Shown: piece by piece, positions 16,519 through 25,976 of the stretch | How positions within the stretch are numbered: position 1 is the stretch's first letter | How the letters are laid out: each line of letters opens with the position of its first letter | Assembly: GCA_902789365.1 (NCBI GenBank) | Contig: CADANQ010000011.1 | Coordinates: forward strand, 1 to 46,454 | Source: an uncultured Eubacteriales bacterium | GTDB taxonomy: Bacteria > Bacillota > Clostridia > Christensenellales > Aristaeellaceae | Direction: 5' to 3' | Length of the DNA: 46,454 nucleotides | Translations under genes and position numbers: made by a program | Notes under the pieces: model-generated | Told to the model about the DNA's origin: nothing | The model's database searches: none | The model's input: the letters and a program-made list of their open reading frames with translations, nothing else

Positions 16519-19146
16519 TCAGTTGCCGGTCTTTTTTTTGATCCAGGCCTCCTTGATGGCCTTTTCCATCGCATCGCCGCGGGGCGTGATGTTGTTTTTC
16601 CTCAGGAATTCGCGGATGGAGCCCATCACGCCGTCCACCTCCCTGTGGAATTCCCGGGCGGAAACGCGCAGGGCCCGGTTGCCCAGGATGATGGTCTGTT
16701 CGGGGCCGTCGGAGGTGGCCACCCGGACGCGGATCGCGCCTTTGGTCAGGAAGGTGGTTCGCTCGATGTAGCTGTCGGCCGTTTCGGCCTCCCGGGTGTA
16801 GACCACATAGATGTTGTTGTATTTTTCAACGCTTCCGGGATTGTCCTTCACCCTGTAGGCGTCGAACACCACAATAACCTCGCAGTTCATCACGCCCCGG
16901 TAATTGCACAGGATATCCAGAAGCTCCTGTCGGGCGGCGTCGACGGAGTCCGCGGCCTTTTCCTTCAATTCGTCCCAGGCGAAAATGATGTTGTAGCCGT
17001 CCACCAGCAAATATTCCTTGTCCGGTACGGAAACAGGCGTCTCCGCCGGCCGGGAAGGCGGGGCGGCGGGGCGGAACAGTTCTCTGGAACGGCTGGGCCC
17101 GTAGGTCCTTTCAAAAATGGCCTTCAGTTCCCGGTCCTCCTCCTCCGTTCCCCGGTAGGGGGTCCTTTCCCGGCGCACCGGAGCCGCGGGCGCGGCGGAC
17201 TCGGGACGGGAAGGCGCTTCCCACATCGGAAGGTGCATATGCTTTTCCGTTTCGTTCCATTTGACTGTGACGCCGGCGCCGTGGGAACAGAACACCGAAT
17301 CGGGGGAGTTGTCGATGTCCCTTTCGGGATCGTAGCCCTTTTCGGCAATGACCCTGTCCGCTTCGGCGCAGGGGCGGTAACCCGCGGGGGTCAGGACGCA
17401 GGTCCCCTCCCCGTGGGTGTAGATTCTGACGGTTTTCGGGTATTCCCGCATCGCGGCGGCAGGCGCCGAGGCATTTATGCGCACCTTTTCGCCGCCGTCG
17501 TCCGATGTTTCGAAGGCGCCGCCCATGGCCTCCAGGTCGGTCATCGCCCGGCCCAGGCAATCCCTGGGCAAGGTCAAAAGGACGTCAACCCATGGCTCCA
17601 GCAGGATGCTTTTTGCCTTCATCAGCCCCTGGCGGATGGCGCGGTAGGTCGCCTGACGGAAATCCCCGCCCTCCGTATGCTTCAGGTGAGCCCTGCCGGC
17701 CACCAGCGTCATCCTGATATCGGTGACCGGCGCGCCGGTCAGCACCCCAAGATGCGGCTTTTCCTTCATGTGCGTCAGGATCAGCCGCTGCCAGTTGAGG
17801 GCCAGGTCGTCCAGAGGCACCGCGGTGGCGAACTGCAGCCCGCTGTCCCGCGGAAGGGGCTGCAGCAAAATGTGGACCTCGGCGTAGTGCTTCAGCGGCT
17901 CCCAGTGGCCCACGCCTTCCACCGTTTCGGCCACCGTTTCCCGGTACAGGATGCCGCTTTCGCCGAAAGTGACCGGAATGCCGAAGCGGTCCAGCATCAG
18001 GCTTTGGAGGACCTGCAGCTGCACGTCCCCCATGGACCGGATATGAATCTGCCTGTCCCGTTCCCTGTAATCCGCCTTCAAAAGGGGCTCCTCCTCCTCC
18101 AGGATCTTCAGGCAGGTGAGGACCCGGTTCATATCCTGTCCGGGAGAAGGGATCAGGCGGCAGGTGTACACCGGCTCCAGGAGCCCGGCCTCCCGCGTTT
18201 TCCCGGCCTCCTTTCCGAGGCCCATGCCGACCGCGGTCCGCCCAAGGCCCAGGACCGCGCAGATCTCCCCGGCGGGGCAGGATTCTGCGGTACGGAATCT
18301 GGCGCCGGAATAAAAACGCAGCTCGGCGGCTTTTTCAGAAAAATCCCCGTCGGTGATCTGGTCCCGCACCCTCAGCGTTCCGCCCGTGACCTTCAGGAAG
18401 GTCAGCCTGCCGCCGGAGGGATCCCGGGCAATCTTGTAAACCCTGGCCCCAAAGGCGGCTCCCGCGTCCATGGCCGGGGCCTCATAGGCCTCCAGGGCGT
18501 CCAGAAGCGCGTCCACGCCGGTCATGGCCAGGGCGCTGCCGGAATAGACCGGGAACAGCCTGCGTTCCCGGATCATCGCGTTCAGTCGGTAGGGCTGGAT
18601 GGTCCCCTCCCGAAGATAGCAGTCCAGGGCCACCTCGTCGCACATGGCGGCCTGCTCCATGGCGTCCCCCGCAGTCATGTCCACCGCGTTCGGGGTCAGC
18701 TCTTCCCGGATCCTCCGGAGGGCCTCCCCCCTGTCCGCCTCGGGACGGTCGCATTTGTTGATAAAGAAAAACACCGGGCAGCGAAGCTTTTCCAACACCC
18801 GCCACAGGGCAAGGGTGTGGCTCTGGGGGCCCTCCGTGCCGCTGATGACCATCACCGCGCAGTCGGCGATTTCCAGGGCGCGCTCCGTCTCCCCGGAGAA
18901 ATCCGCGTGCCCCGGGGTATCCACCAGGGTGATCGGCCGTTTTTTCCATTCAAGCTCCGCCTGTTTGGAAAAAATGGTGATCCCCCGCTCTTTTTCCAGT
19001 TTTTCAGTGTCCAGGAAAGCGCTGCCCCGGTCCACTCTCCCGGCCTGGCGCAGCCGGCCGGACAAAAAGAGCATGGCCTCGGACAGCGTGGTCTTCCCGG
19101 CGTCCACATGGGCCGTCAAGGCGCAGATCAGACGCGGTTTAGTCAT
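16519..19146 (-). CDS. EF-G/TetM-like translational GTPase fused to a Rae1-like NYN nuclease
   Basis: The product is 875 residues against ~640-700 for TetM or EF-G. Residues 1-~600 are a translation-factor GTPase: G1 AHVDAGKTT (12-20), G2 RGITI (54-58), G3 DTPGH (76-80), G4 NKCD (130-133), G5 SGSAL (202-206), followed by domains II-V. Domain IV has GRAHLKHTEGGDFR rather than the TetM tip motif, so tetracycline protection is not expected. After a Pro/Arg-rich linker (~640-705) comes a YacP/Rae1-type NYN nuclease with LLVDGYNIIFAW (Asp716), VFDAYR (Asp762), EAETADSYIE (Asp791) and VATSDGPEQ (Asp813), all intact. Rae1 cuts mRNA in the ribosomal A site. The fusion would let a GTPase deliver the nuclease to ribosomes; that role is inferred. 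Confidence 0.88.
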   Translation of the reverse strand: MTKPRLICALTAHVDAGKTTLSEAMLFLSGRLRQAGRVDRGSAFLDTEKLEKERGITIFSKQAELEWKKRPITLVDTPGHADFSGETERALEIADCAVMVISGTEGPQSHTLALWRVLEKLRCPVFFFINKCDRPEADRGEALRRIREELTPNAVDMTAGDAMEQAAMCDEVALDCYLREGTIQPYRLNAMIRERRLFPVYSGSALAMTGVDALLDALEAYEAPAMDAGAAFGARVYKIARDPSGGRLTFLKVTGGTLRVRDQITDGDFSEKAAELRFYSGARFRTAESCPAGEICAVLGLGRTAVGMGLGKEAGKTREAGLLEPVYTCRLIPSPGQDMNRVLTCLKILEEEEPLLKADYRERDRQIHIRSMGDVQLQVLQSLMLDRFGIPVTFGESGILYRETVAETVEGVGHWEPLKHYAEVHILLQPLPRDSGLQFATAVPLDDLALNWQRLILTHMKEKPHLGVLTGAPVTDIRMTLVAGRAHLKHTEGGDFRQATYRAIRQGLMKAKSILLEPWVDVLLTLPRDCLGRAMTDLEAMGGAFETSDDGGEKVRINASAPAAAMREYPKTVRIYTHGEGTCVLTPAGYRPCAEADRVIAEKGYDPERDIDNSPDSVFCSHGAGVTVKWNETEKHMHLPMWEAPSRPESAAPAAPVRRERTPYRGTEEEDRELKAIFERTYGPSRSRELFRPAAPPSRPAETPVSVPDKEYLLVDGYNIIFAWDELKEKAADSVDAARQELLDILCNYRGVMNCEVIVVFDAYRVKDNPGSVEKYNNIYVVYTREAETADSYIERTTFLTKGAIRVRVATSDGPEQTIILGNRALRVSAREFHREVDGVMGSIREFLRKNNITPRGDAMEKAIKEAWIKKKTGN

Positions 19147-19217
19147 ACAGTCATTCCTATCAGCGGGGTCGGGTTCGCAAACAGCAAACGCTTGTCAAGT
19201 GAAATCGCCGGAGGATA

Positions 19218-20396
19218 TCAGGATGATGCCTTTCGGGCACGGTAGGCCCTCACGCCTTTTTCAAGGCGGCCGAGACCGTCCTCAAGCAGCTTTTCCGGGC
19301 AGGCCGTGTTCATCCTGAGGAACCCCTCGCCACCTTTGCCGTACACGCTTCCGGGCGTCAGGCACAGGCCGGTTTCCCTGCGGATAAAGGCCGCCAGGCG
19401 TTTTTCGTCGGGCGATATGGCGCTGACATCCAGCCACAGAAGATACGTAGCCGGACCGTAGGGGATACGGATGTCCGGAAGCTTTTCCCCGACAAACGCG
19501 CGCACCCTCGTCTTGTTGAGGTACAGGCGCTCCCGGGCTTCCTCCAGCCACCTTTCGCCCTTTTCCCAGGCGGCGATCGCGGCTTCCGCGGCAAATACGC
19601 CGGGCTCGCCGCACTCGTCGGTGTTCAATTGCCGCCAGATCCTGTGCCTCAGGACCGGATCGGCCGCCGCCGCGAAGGAGGTCTGCAGCCCCGGGATCCC
19701 GAAGGATTTGGTGGGAGCCGCGGCCATGATACCCGCTTTGCGGCTCTCATCGCTGACCGAAAGGAAGGGAGTATACTTCACTCCCGGGTCCGTCAGGTCG
19801 CAGTGGATCTCGTCCGACAGCACCGTAACCCCGTATTTCAGGCAAAGCTCCGCAATCCTCTGAAGCTCATCCCGCTCCCATACCCTGCCCACGGGATTGT
19901 GGGGATTGCAAAGGATCATAAGGGACACCTGCGGATCGGAAAGGCCTTCTTCGGTCCTCGTCCAGTCGATCCCGTATCCGCCGGGGCCGTAGGCCAGGGG
20001 ACAGGAAAGAGGGACGCGGCCGTTGTTTACGATGGAATTGAAAAAGATATTGTACACCGGGGTCATCACCATCACTTTTTCCCCGGGGGTCGTCAGTTTC
20101 CTGACCGCGCAGGAAATCGTCGGCACCACGCCGGTGGAAAAAACAAGCCATTCCTTGTCCATCTTCAGACCGTAGCGCCGGTCCCACCAGGATACGGCGG
20201 CCTCCCGCCACCTTTCCGGCACATCCGTATAACCGAAGATGCCCTTGTCAAGGCGTTCTCTCAGCGCGTCCATAATTTCGGGACAGGTCATAAAGTCCAT
20301 GTCCGCGATGGTCATCGGAAGTTCGCCTTCCGCCACGTCCCATTTGGAAGAGGACGTGCCGCGGCGATCCGAAACGGTGTCAAAATCGTATTTCAT
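19218..20396 (-). CDS. MalY/PatB-family PLP-dependent C-S lyase/aminotransferase
   Basis: The 392-residue product is a fold-type I PLP enzyme of the PatB/MalY branch, typically a cystathionine beta-lyase. N-terminal MKYDFDTVSDRRGTSSSKWD is the family's usual opening. The PLP contacts are visible: NPHNPVGR (Asn164), SDEIH (Asp195) and the Schiff-base lysine Lys230 in APTKSFGIPG. The expected reaction is cleavage of cystathionine or cysteine to pyruvate, ammonia and a thiol. The ABC transporter genes just upstream on the same strand suggest a sulfur-amino-acid uptake and breakdown unit, though a 109-bp gap separates them and substrate specificity cannot be read from the sequence. Confidence 0.92.
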   Translation of the reverse strand: MKYDFDTVSDRRGTSSSKWDVAEGELPMTIADMDFMTCPEIMDALRERLDKGIFGYTDVPERWREAAVSWWDRRYGLKMDKEWLVFSTGVVPTISCAVRKLTTPGEKVMVMTPVYNIFFNSIVNNGRVPLSCPLAYGPGGYGIDWTRTEEGLSDPQVSLMILCNPHNPVGRVWERDELQRIAELCLKYGVTVLSDEIHCDLTDPGVKYTPFLSVSDESRKAGIMAAAPTKSFGIPGLQTSFAAAADPVLRHRIWRQLNTDECGEPGVFAAEAAIAAWEKGERWLEEARERLYLNKTRVRAFVGEKLPDIRIPYGPATYLLWLDVSAISPDEKRLAAFIRRETGLCLTPGSVYGKGGEGFLRMNTACPEKLLEDGLGRLEKGVRAYRARKASS

Positions 20397-20505
20397 ATCC
20401 GGATGCCCCCTGTCAATGATCGGGTTTGTTCATGTTCGGGAAAAGCAGTCCCGCAAAAGTCAGCCCTTCATGCCGCCTGTCCGCCGGCGGCACAGCAAAA
20501 CACCG

Positions 20506-21267
20506 TCACTGCGCGGCGTTCCCGCCCTCGGTCTCCCTGCCCAGCAGGTCCAGGAACTGCCTGGCGCGTTCGGTCCTGGGGCTGACGAAGAATTCCTGCG
20601 GCCTGCCCTCCTCCACGATGCGCCCGCCGTCGATCAGGATTACCTTGTTGGCGGCCTGGCGGGCAAAACGCATCTCATGGGTCACCACCAGCATGGTCAT
20701 GCCGTCCCGGGCCAGGGAACGCATCACCTGCAGCACCTCCCCCACCAGCTCAGGGTCCAGGGCCGAGGTGGGCTCGTCGAAAAGCACCACCTCCGGATCC
20801 CCGGCAATGGCCCGGGCGATGGCCACCCGCTGCTGCTGCCCGCCGGAGAGCTGATGCGGATAGCTGTCCCGTTTCTCCCACATGCCGACCCTTTGAAGGC
20901 AGCTTTCGGCAATCTCCGCGGCGGTTTTCCTGTTCATGCCCCGGGCGACGATCAGCCCTTCGGTCACGTTCTTCAGGGCCGTTTTGTTGGCAAACAGATT
21001 ATAACTTTGAAAAACGAAGCCCATGCGCCGCCGGAGGGCAAGCACCTGGTTCTTTCCGGCCCGATGCATGTCCACACCGGTCCCCGCGAAGTCCATCCAT
21101 CCGCTGTCCGCGCGCTCCAGGAAGGATATGCACCTTAGCAGCGTGGTCTTGCCGGAACCGGAGGGGCCGAGAATGGTGATCACGTCTCCCTTGTCCACGT
21201 GCAGGGAAACGCCGGAAAGGACTTCCTGGCCGTCAAACTTTTTATGCACCTTCTCCACGTCCAGCAT
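20506..21267 (-). CDS. Polar amino-acid ABC transporter ATP-binding protein
   Basis: The 253-residue ATPase is of the GlnQ/TcyC type. It has Walker [10 protein letters not shown] (34-42), the Q-loop FQSYNLF, the signature LSGGQQQR (140-147), Walker [14 protein letters not shown] and a switch His in VVTHEM. It powers uptake by the permease encoded 4 bp upstream. Gene order on the minus strand is binding protein, permease, ATPase, as usual for the PAAT family. Confidence 0.95.
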   Translation of the reverse strand: MLDVEKVHKKFDGQEVLSGVSLHVDKGDVITILGPSGSGKTTLLRCISFLERADSGWMDFAGTGVDMHRAGKNQVLALRRRMGFVFQSYNLFANKTALKNVTEGLIVARGMNRKTAAEIAESCLQRVGMWEKRDSYPHQLSGGQQQRVAIARAIAGDPEVVLFDEPTSALDPELVGEVLQVMRSLARDGMTMLVVTHEMRFARQAANKVILIDGGRIVEEGRPQEFFVSPRTERARQFLDLLGRETEGGNAAQ

Positions 21268-21271
21268 GCTT

Positions 21272-21931
21272 TCACTTCCTTTCCAGCTTCTTTTCCAGCC
21301 AGCGCTGCAGGTAGGTGAGCGCCGTGCAGAAAATCAGGTAGATGAAGCCCACCTCCAGGTACATCCAGAAGGGCTCGTAGGTGCGGGAGGCTATGCGCTG
21401 GGCCGTGAGGAACATTTCGACCACGGTGATATTTGAAGCCAGGGAGGTATCCTTCACAAGGCCGATCAGCGAATTGGAAAGGGGCGGGAAGGCCGTGCGC
21501 ATGGCCTGGGGCAGGATGATCCTGCGCATGGTCTGCATATAGGTCATGCCTGAGCAGTACCCCGCCTCCATCTGCCCCACCGGCACGGACAATATGGCCG
21601 CGCGGATCGTCTCCGAGGCATAAGCCCCGGTATTGAGTGAAAACACCACGACGGCCGCCGGAAAGGCGTTCAGGATGAGCCCCACCTTGGGCAGGCCGTA
21701 AAACACCACGTAAAGCTGCACCAGCATCGGGGTGCCGCGGAAGATCCATACGTAAAAGCGGGCCAGCTGCCTCACAACCTTCACGTTGGCCACCTGCACC
21801 AGGGCAGTGCCCAGGGCGATGAGAAGCCCCAGCGAAAACGAAATCACCGTCAGGGGAACGGTCATCTCCAGCCCCGGCAGGAGGATCTGCACGAAGGAAT
21901 CCTTCAGCAGGTTCAGAATGCGGTCATTCAT
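21272..21931 (-). CDS. Polar amino-acid ABC transporter permease
   Basis: The 219-residue membrane protein is of the HisMQ/GlnP type with about five membrane segments. It has [18 protein letters not shown] near residues 64-81 and the EAA loop [21 protein letters not shown] at ~120-142, which contacts the ATPase. A single permease gene suggests a homodimeric channel. It is tightly spaced with the ATPase gene, and an intercistronic terminator separates it from the binding-protein gene. Confidence 0.95.
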   Translation of the reverse strand: MNDRILNLLKDSFVQILLPGLEMTVPLTVISFSLGLLIALGTALVQVANVKVVRQLARFYVWIFRGTPMLVQLYVVFYGLPKVGLILNAFPAAVVVFSLNTGAYASETIRAAILSVPVGQMEAGYCSGMTYMQTMRRIILPQAMRTAFPPLSNSLIGLVKDTSLASNITVVEMFLTAQRIASRTYEPFWMYLEVGFIYLIFCTALTYLQRWLEKKLERK

Positions 21932-22009
21932 ATCATTCAGTCCCTTCCTGTCAGGAGGGTCATATCGATCAGACGGATAACGGTGCGGTCAGGAAAAAAC
22001 CGGTCCCTT

Positions 22010-22050
22010 CAAAAAGCCGCGCGGTCCTTTGCAAAAAAGACCGCGCGGCT
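22010..22050 (-). terminator. Intercistronic terminator between binding protein and permease genes
   Basis: GACCGCGCGGCT (22039-22050) and AGCCGCGCGGTC (22015-22026) form a perfect 12-bp stem, followed on the minus strand by TTTTTG. Partial termination here would give more binding protein than membrane components. Confidence 0.75.
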
Positions 22051-22074
22051 GATTTCCGGGTGCCGCAGAAGGGT

Positions 22075-22866
22075 TTACTCCGCGGGAGAAGAGAAATCCG
22101 CGCCGAAGTACTTGATGCTCAGGGCCGCCAGGGTCCCGTCCTCGCGGAGCTCCTCCAGGGCCTTGTTCACAGCCTCGATGAACCTTTCGTTCCCCTTGGG
22201 AGCGGGTACCACGCTCCGGGTGATGGCGCTTTCGGTCCGGAAGGCCACCCGCACGTTGGCGTCGGGATGCTCGTTCAGGTAGTGGGAGAAAGCGGTCTCC
22301 GCGTTGATGGAAAAATCGGCGCGCCCGTAGAGGATCAGCTCGAAGGTCTCGGCGTCGCCGGTCACGGGCACCAGCGTCGCACCGTAGCTCTCGGCCCGCT
22401 GGCCCCAGGTGCTGGTGGCGTTCTGGGCCGCGCGCTTGCCGGCCAGGGATTCAAAGTTAACGATGTCGTTGTTGTCACCGCGGACCAGGACCGCGCCGTA
22501 GATATAAACGTAGGGTTCGGTAAAATCGTATTTCTCGGCGCGTTCGGGGTTGACCTCCACCTCGTTGATGACGGTGTCGATCTGCCCGTTGTCGAACATG
22601 GTGAAGATGGACGCCCAGTCGTACACCACGTACTCCACATCCACGCCCAGCTTGGCGGCGATGGCCGCGGCCACCTCCACGTCGAAGCCCACAAGGTTGC
22701 CGTTCTCGTCGTAGTAGCTGTTGGGGGGATAGGTCCCCTCGGTGCCGACGATGATTTTGCCGCGGGCCAGGATCCTGTCCAGCAGGTCGCCCTCCTCGGC
22801 GACAGCCGCCGGGATCAGGGCCGCCATCATCATGAGCGCCAGGAAAAGTGATGCGATCCTTTTCAT
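22075..22866 (-). CDS. Polar amino-acid ABC transporter substrate-binding protein
   Basis: The product is 263 residues from ATG 22866, behind GAGGAG. A signal peptide covers residues 1-~22 (MKRIASLFLALMMMAALIP...AVA); no lipobox cysteine is evident, so anchoring is uncertain. The SBP_bac_3 fold is clear: IIVGTEGTYPPNSYYDENGN, LVGFDVEVAAAIA and WASIFTMFDNGQIDTVINEV. The ligand is a polar amino acid or derivative; the MalY-type gene downstream hints at cystine or a related sulfur compound, which is inference. It has its own promoter and a terminator before the permease gene. Confidence 0.94.
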   Translation of the reverse strand: MKRIASLFLALMMMAALIPAAVAEEGDLLDRILARGKIIVGTEGTYPPNSYYDENGNLVGFDVEVAAAIAAKLGVDVEYVVYDWASIFTMFDNGQIDTVINEVEVNPERAEKYDFTEPYVYIYGAVLVRGDNNDIVNFESLAGKRAAQNATSTWGQRAESYGATLVPVTGDAETFELILYGRADFSINAETAFSHYLNEHPDANVRVAFRTESAITRSVVPAPKGNERFIEAVNKALEELREDGTLAALSIKYFGADFSSPAE

Positions 22867-22916
22867 GTTTATTCTCCTCTTCCGCCCGGTCATAAATGCT
22901 GCGGCCGGGCTGTTTA

Positions 22917-22945
22917 AGCATATCAGATTCCACGTCGGATTGCAA
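22917..22945 (-). promoter_or_regulatory. Promoter of the ABC transporter operon
   Basis: On the minus strand TTGCAA (22940-22945), a 17-bp spacer and TATGCT (22917-22922) give a 5' leader of about 45 nt. Upstream, GGATATGC is directly repeated (about 23014-23044), and GATATGC recurs at the -10, which may be regulator sites. Confidence 0.5.
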
Positions 22946-23081
22946 TCGGAAAACGGCTTATCAGCCTATGGAATTACTTCCGGTCGGCGCTTTTTTTCTG
23001 ATTCGATTTCCGGAAAGAGCATATCCGTATAAAGCATATCCGTCCGGGGTCCTGCCGGAAGGATCTCCCCGGCCGCCGCGG

Positions 23082-24701
23082 TCAGGAGAGCGCCAGGGCT
23101 TCCTTCAGCACGGCGCGGACCGCGCCGGGGCCCTTCATTTCGGCGGCGAAGAGCTCCTCCACTTTTTTGCCCAGGCCCGCCTCATACAGGTCCACGCCGA
23201 AGAGCACGGGGTTTTTGAGGATGGCGGCCAGTTTTCCCTCGCAGGAAGCGGGATCGCCCAGCTTCACGCCCGCGAGGGCGCCCCTGAGCTCCTCCAGCAT
23301 CGGGTCGTCGGACAGGGGCATCTCCCGTCCCTCGTCGTCCAGCCCCACAAGATAGCGCAGCCACCCGGCCAGGGCCAGCGGGATGCCGATCAGCGACGCG
23401 GGATCCCGCCTGGGATCGGCCATGTAGCTTTTGATGGTCTCACCGAAGCGGATGGGCACCTTCTGGCTGGTATCGGTGGCAATGCGCTGGGGCGTATCCG
23501 GCATGAAGGGGTTGGGAAGGCGCTGGGTGAGCACCTCGTCGATGAAGGCCTTCGGGGAAAGGATGCCCGGATCGGTGACGACAGGCAGGCCTTCCCTGTA
23601 GCCGATGGTTTCCACCAGGCGCGTCAGGTCCGCGTCCTTCATTTCGTCGGCGATCAGGTCATAGCCCAGCAGGCACCCGTATACCGCCAGGGCCGTGTGC
23701 AGCGGGTTGAGGCAGGTGGTCACCTTCATGCGTTCGGTGCGGTTCACGGTATCCCGGTCCGTCATATAAACCCCCGCCTTTTCAAGGGGCGGCCTGCCGT
23801 TGGGGAAGCGGTCCTCCACCACCAGATACTGGGCTTTCTCGGCGTTGACGAAGGGCGCCAGGTAGGTGCCCCTGGGGGTCAGGATCGGGGCCATGTCCTC
23901 GATGCCCTTGTCCTCCAGGATCTTCCGCACCGACGGGGCGGGGCGGGGCGTGATCTTGTCGATCATGCTCCAGGGGAAGGAGACCCGGCTCTCGTCCGAC
24001 AGGTAATCGATAAAGCCTTCGTCCGCAAAGCCCCGCTCCTTCCAGGCGCGGGCCATGGTCAGAACGGCGCTTTTCAGCTTTTCGCCGTTGTGGGAGCAGT
24101 TGTCCATGCTGACCACGGCGACGGGGGCGCCGTTTTTCCTGTAGCGGCAGTACAAAAGCGCCGTCACCGCGCTCATGCAGTGCACCGGCTTGTCCGGTCC
24201 GTTTTCCATATCGGCGAGGGCCATTTTCGTGGGCTTCCCGTCAAGGCCCAGCAGGGCGTAGCCTTTTTCGGTGATCGTGAAGGAGACCATCTGCAGGGCC
24301 GGGTTTTCAAAAATCTCCGTAAGCCTCGCCCAGTCCTCCGCCGCCCCGGTCTGCCCCACCAGGGCCTCCGCCACCGAGGCGATGATCTTCAGGTCCACCG
24401 TGGCGTCGGCGTTGAGGGTGGCCGCCATGGTCAGGTTGTCGTATCCGCCGTAGATCATGCGGATGTTGTCCACGTCGAAGGTGTCGGCGGCGATGATGCC
24501 GCACTCCGCGTCCCCGGAGTCCAGCAGGCGCTGCTGAAGGTCGGCGATGAAGGCGCGGAAGATGTTGCCGGCGCCGAAGTGCACCCAGACGGGTTTTTCA
24601 CGCGTCGCGGCGCGCATTTTCAAAATGTCAAACCGGGGAAGGACGACGCCCGCTTTCTCCCAGGCGGCGGCGTCCCTGATGCCGCTCAGCGATACCTTCA
24701 T
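23082..24701 (-). CDS. uxuB: Mannitol dehydrogenase-family protein, probable fructuronate reductase
   Basis: The 539-residue product belongs to the polyol-specific long-chain dehydrogenases. It has an N-terminal nucleotide-binding region ([15 protein letters not shown], 37-51) and the family signature [15 protein letters not shown], in which Lys, Asn and His are catalytic. Placement with uxuA points to interconversion of D-fructuronate and D-mannonate. It overlaps the uxuA stop as ATGA, so the pair is coupled. A uronate isomerase and KDG-pathway enzymes would be needed elsewhere. Mannitol or tagaturonate activity is possible but less likely in this context. Confidence 0.9.
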   Translation of the reverse strand: MKVSLSGIRDAAAWEKAGVVLPRFDILKMRAATREKPVWVHFGAGNIFRAFIADLQQRLLDSGDAECGIIAADTFDVDNIRMIYGGYDNLTMAATLNADATVDLKIIASVAEALVGQTGAAEDWARLTEIFENPALQMVSFTITEKGYALLGLDGKPTKMALADMENGPDKPVHCMSAVTALLYCRYRKNGAPVAVVSMDNCSHNGEKLKSAVLTMARAWKERGFADEGFIDYLSDESRVSFPWSMIDKITPRPAPSVRKILEDKGIEDMAPILTPRGTYLAPFVNAEKAQYLVVEDRFPNGRPPLEKAGVYMTDRDTVNRTERMKVTTCLNPLHTALAVYGCLLGYDLIADEMKDADLTRLVETIGYREGLPVVTDPGILSPKAFIDEVLTQRLPNPFMPDTPQRIATDTSQKVPIRFGETIKSYMADPRRDPASLIGIPLALAGWLRYLVGLDDEGREMPLSDDPMLEELRGALAGVKLGDPASCEGKLAAILKNPVLFGVDLYEAGLGKKVEELFAAEMKGPGAVRAVLKEALALS

Positions 24702-25774
24702 TTGTTCCCGCTCCTTTCAATGCCCTCCCAGACGCCCCTGAGATAGACGGCGCCCAGGGCGCGGTCGTACAGGCCGTAGCCCGGCCTGCCCTGCTCGTCC
24801 CAGATCATCCTGCCGTGGTCCGGCCGGATATAGGAATCCGGGCAGGTGTCGTAAATGGCCTTCATGATGTCGTACATATTGAGGTCGCCGTATTCTGACA
24901 CGTGGGCCGCCTCGCGGAAATGCCGGTAGCCCAGGTGCTTTACGTTGCGGACGTGCAGCGCGCCGATGCGGTTCATTAAGCCGAAATGGCGGATCATGGC
25001 GGGGATATCGTTGGCGGGGTCGGACCCCAGGGAGCCGGTGCACAGGCACACGGTGTTGGCGGGGCTGTCATGCAGGGCGCAGATTTTGTCAAAATCGCTC
25101 TGGCTGTGGGCGATGCGGGGCAGCCCGAAAATCGGCCAGGCCGGGTCGTCGGGATGGCAGGCCATGCGGACGCCCGCTTCCTCGCAAACCGGGATCACCG
25201 CGTCCAGGAAGTATTTGTAATTGGCCCGGAGGTCGTCGGGGCCGACGCTTTCATAGCGCCTGAGGGTCTCCTCCAGCAGGCTCAGCCTTTCCGGCTCCCA
25301 TCCCGGCAGCGTAAAGCCCTGGGAATCCTCCGCGGTGCGGCGCACGATCTCCAGGGGGCCCATTTCGCCCAGGTCCTTTTCGTCAAAGTACAGGCTGTTG
25401 CTCCCGTCCTCGGGGATTACGCGCTTCAGGTCGGTCCTGAGCCAGTCAAAGACCGGCATGAAATTGTAGATAATGACCTTCACGCCGTATTTGGCCAGGG
25501 TGCGCACGGTGGAAATATAATTGGCGATGTATTCGTCTCTCCGGCCGCCGCCCAGCTTGATGTCCTCATGCACGTTGACGGATTCGATCACCTCGCACTC
25601 AAGGCCTGCGGCGTTGACTTCCTCCGTCAGGGCCCTGATCTCCTCCTCGGGCCAGTCCGCGCCGGCGGGCTTGTCCAGCATGCCCATGATGCCCGTCATG
25701 CCCGGAATCTGCCTGATATATTTCAGAGGAATCGGGTCGATGGCGCTGCCATACCAGCGAAAGGTCATTTTCAT
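24698..25774 (-). CDS. uxuA: Mannonate dehydratase
   Basis: UxuA dehydrates D-mannonate to 2-keto-3-deoxy-D-gluconate in hexuronate breakdown. The 358-residue product has the normal length and opens [25 protein letters not shown], as in the family. Metal ligands are present in [26 protein letters not shown] and [19 protein letters not shown] precedes the start. It leads a two-gene operon with uxuB, suggesting use of pectin- or glucuronan-derived uronates. The long region upstream separates it from a divergent TetR gene. Confidence 0.96.
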   Translation of the reverse strand: MKMTFRWYGSAIDPIPLKYIRQIPGMTGIMGMLDKPAGADWPEEEIRALTEEVNAAGLECEVIESVNVHEDIKLGGGRRDEYIANYISTVRTLAKYGVKVIIYNFMPVFDWLRTDLKRVIPEDGSNSLYFDEKDLGEMGPLEIVRRTAEDSQGFTLPGWEPERLSLLEETLRRYESVGPDDLRANYKYFLDAVIPVCEEAGVRMACHPDDPAWPIFGLPRIAHSQSDFDKICALHDSPANTVCLCTGSLGSDPANDIPAMIRHFGLMNRIGALHVRNVKHLGYRHFREAAHVSEYGDLNMYDIMKAIYDTCPDSYIRPDHGRMIWDEQGRPGYGLYDRALGAVYLRGVWEGIERSGNK

Positions 25775-25812
25775 ATCGGGGACGCCTCCTTCATTTTAGA
25801 TCGGTCAGTCTC

Positions 25813-25818
25813 ATTATA
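25813..25818 (-). promoter_or_regulatory. Probable -10 box of the uxuA-uxuB promoter
   Basis: On the minus strand TATAAT lies 38 bp upstream of the uxuA ATG. No good -35 box is present, so an activator is likely required. Confidence 0.45.
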
Positions 25819-25898
25819 CCATTGAACGCGCCGGGATGATACCTTCCCGAAACGATATTTTTTACCGCAAATCCGTTCATTCGCGCTTTTTCCGGACT

Positions 25899-25942
25899 CT
25901 TTTTTCACATTCCGCCGGCGGAAGGATGTCAAGTGAAAAAAG
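25899..25942. repeat. Nested palindromes upstream of uxuA
   Basis: CTTTTTTCAC (25899-25908) and GTGAAAAAAG (25933-25942) are inverted repeats enclosing the perfect 14-bp palindrome TTCCGCCGGCGGAA (25910-25923). This could be a terminator, an operator for the uxu genes, or part of the DNA structure next to the DnaA-box cluster. Confidence 0.6.
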
Positions 25943-25976
25943 CATGAATTTTTTCCGCGTCCCGTCCGTCTCCCGG

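Noticed and set aside
16519-19146. Tetracycline-resistance (ribosomal protection) gene
   Set aside because: GTPase domains are TetM/EF-G-like, but the domain IV tip motif differs and a nuclease domain is attached, so a resistance call is not supported.
16486-19245. Very long open frame on the plus strand opposite the GTPase-nuclease gene
   Set aside because: It is the antisense shadow of a high-GC gene; composition is Gly/Pro/His/Arg-rich with no domain, while the minus strand has complete motifs.
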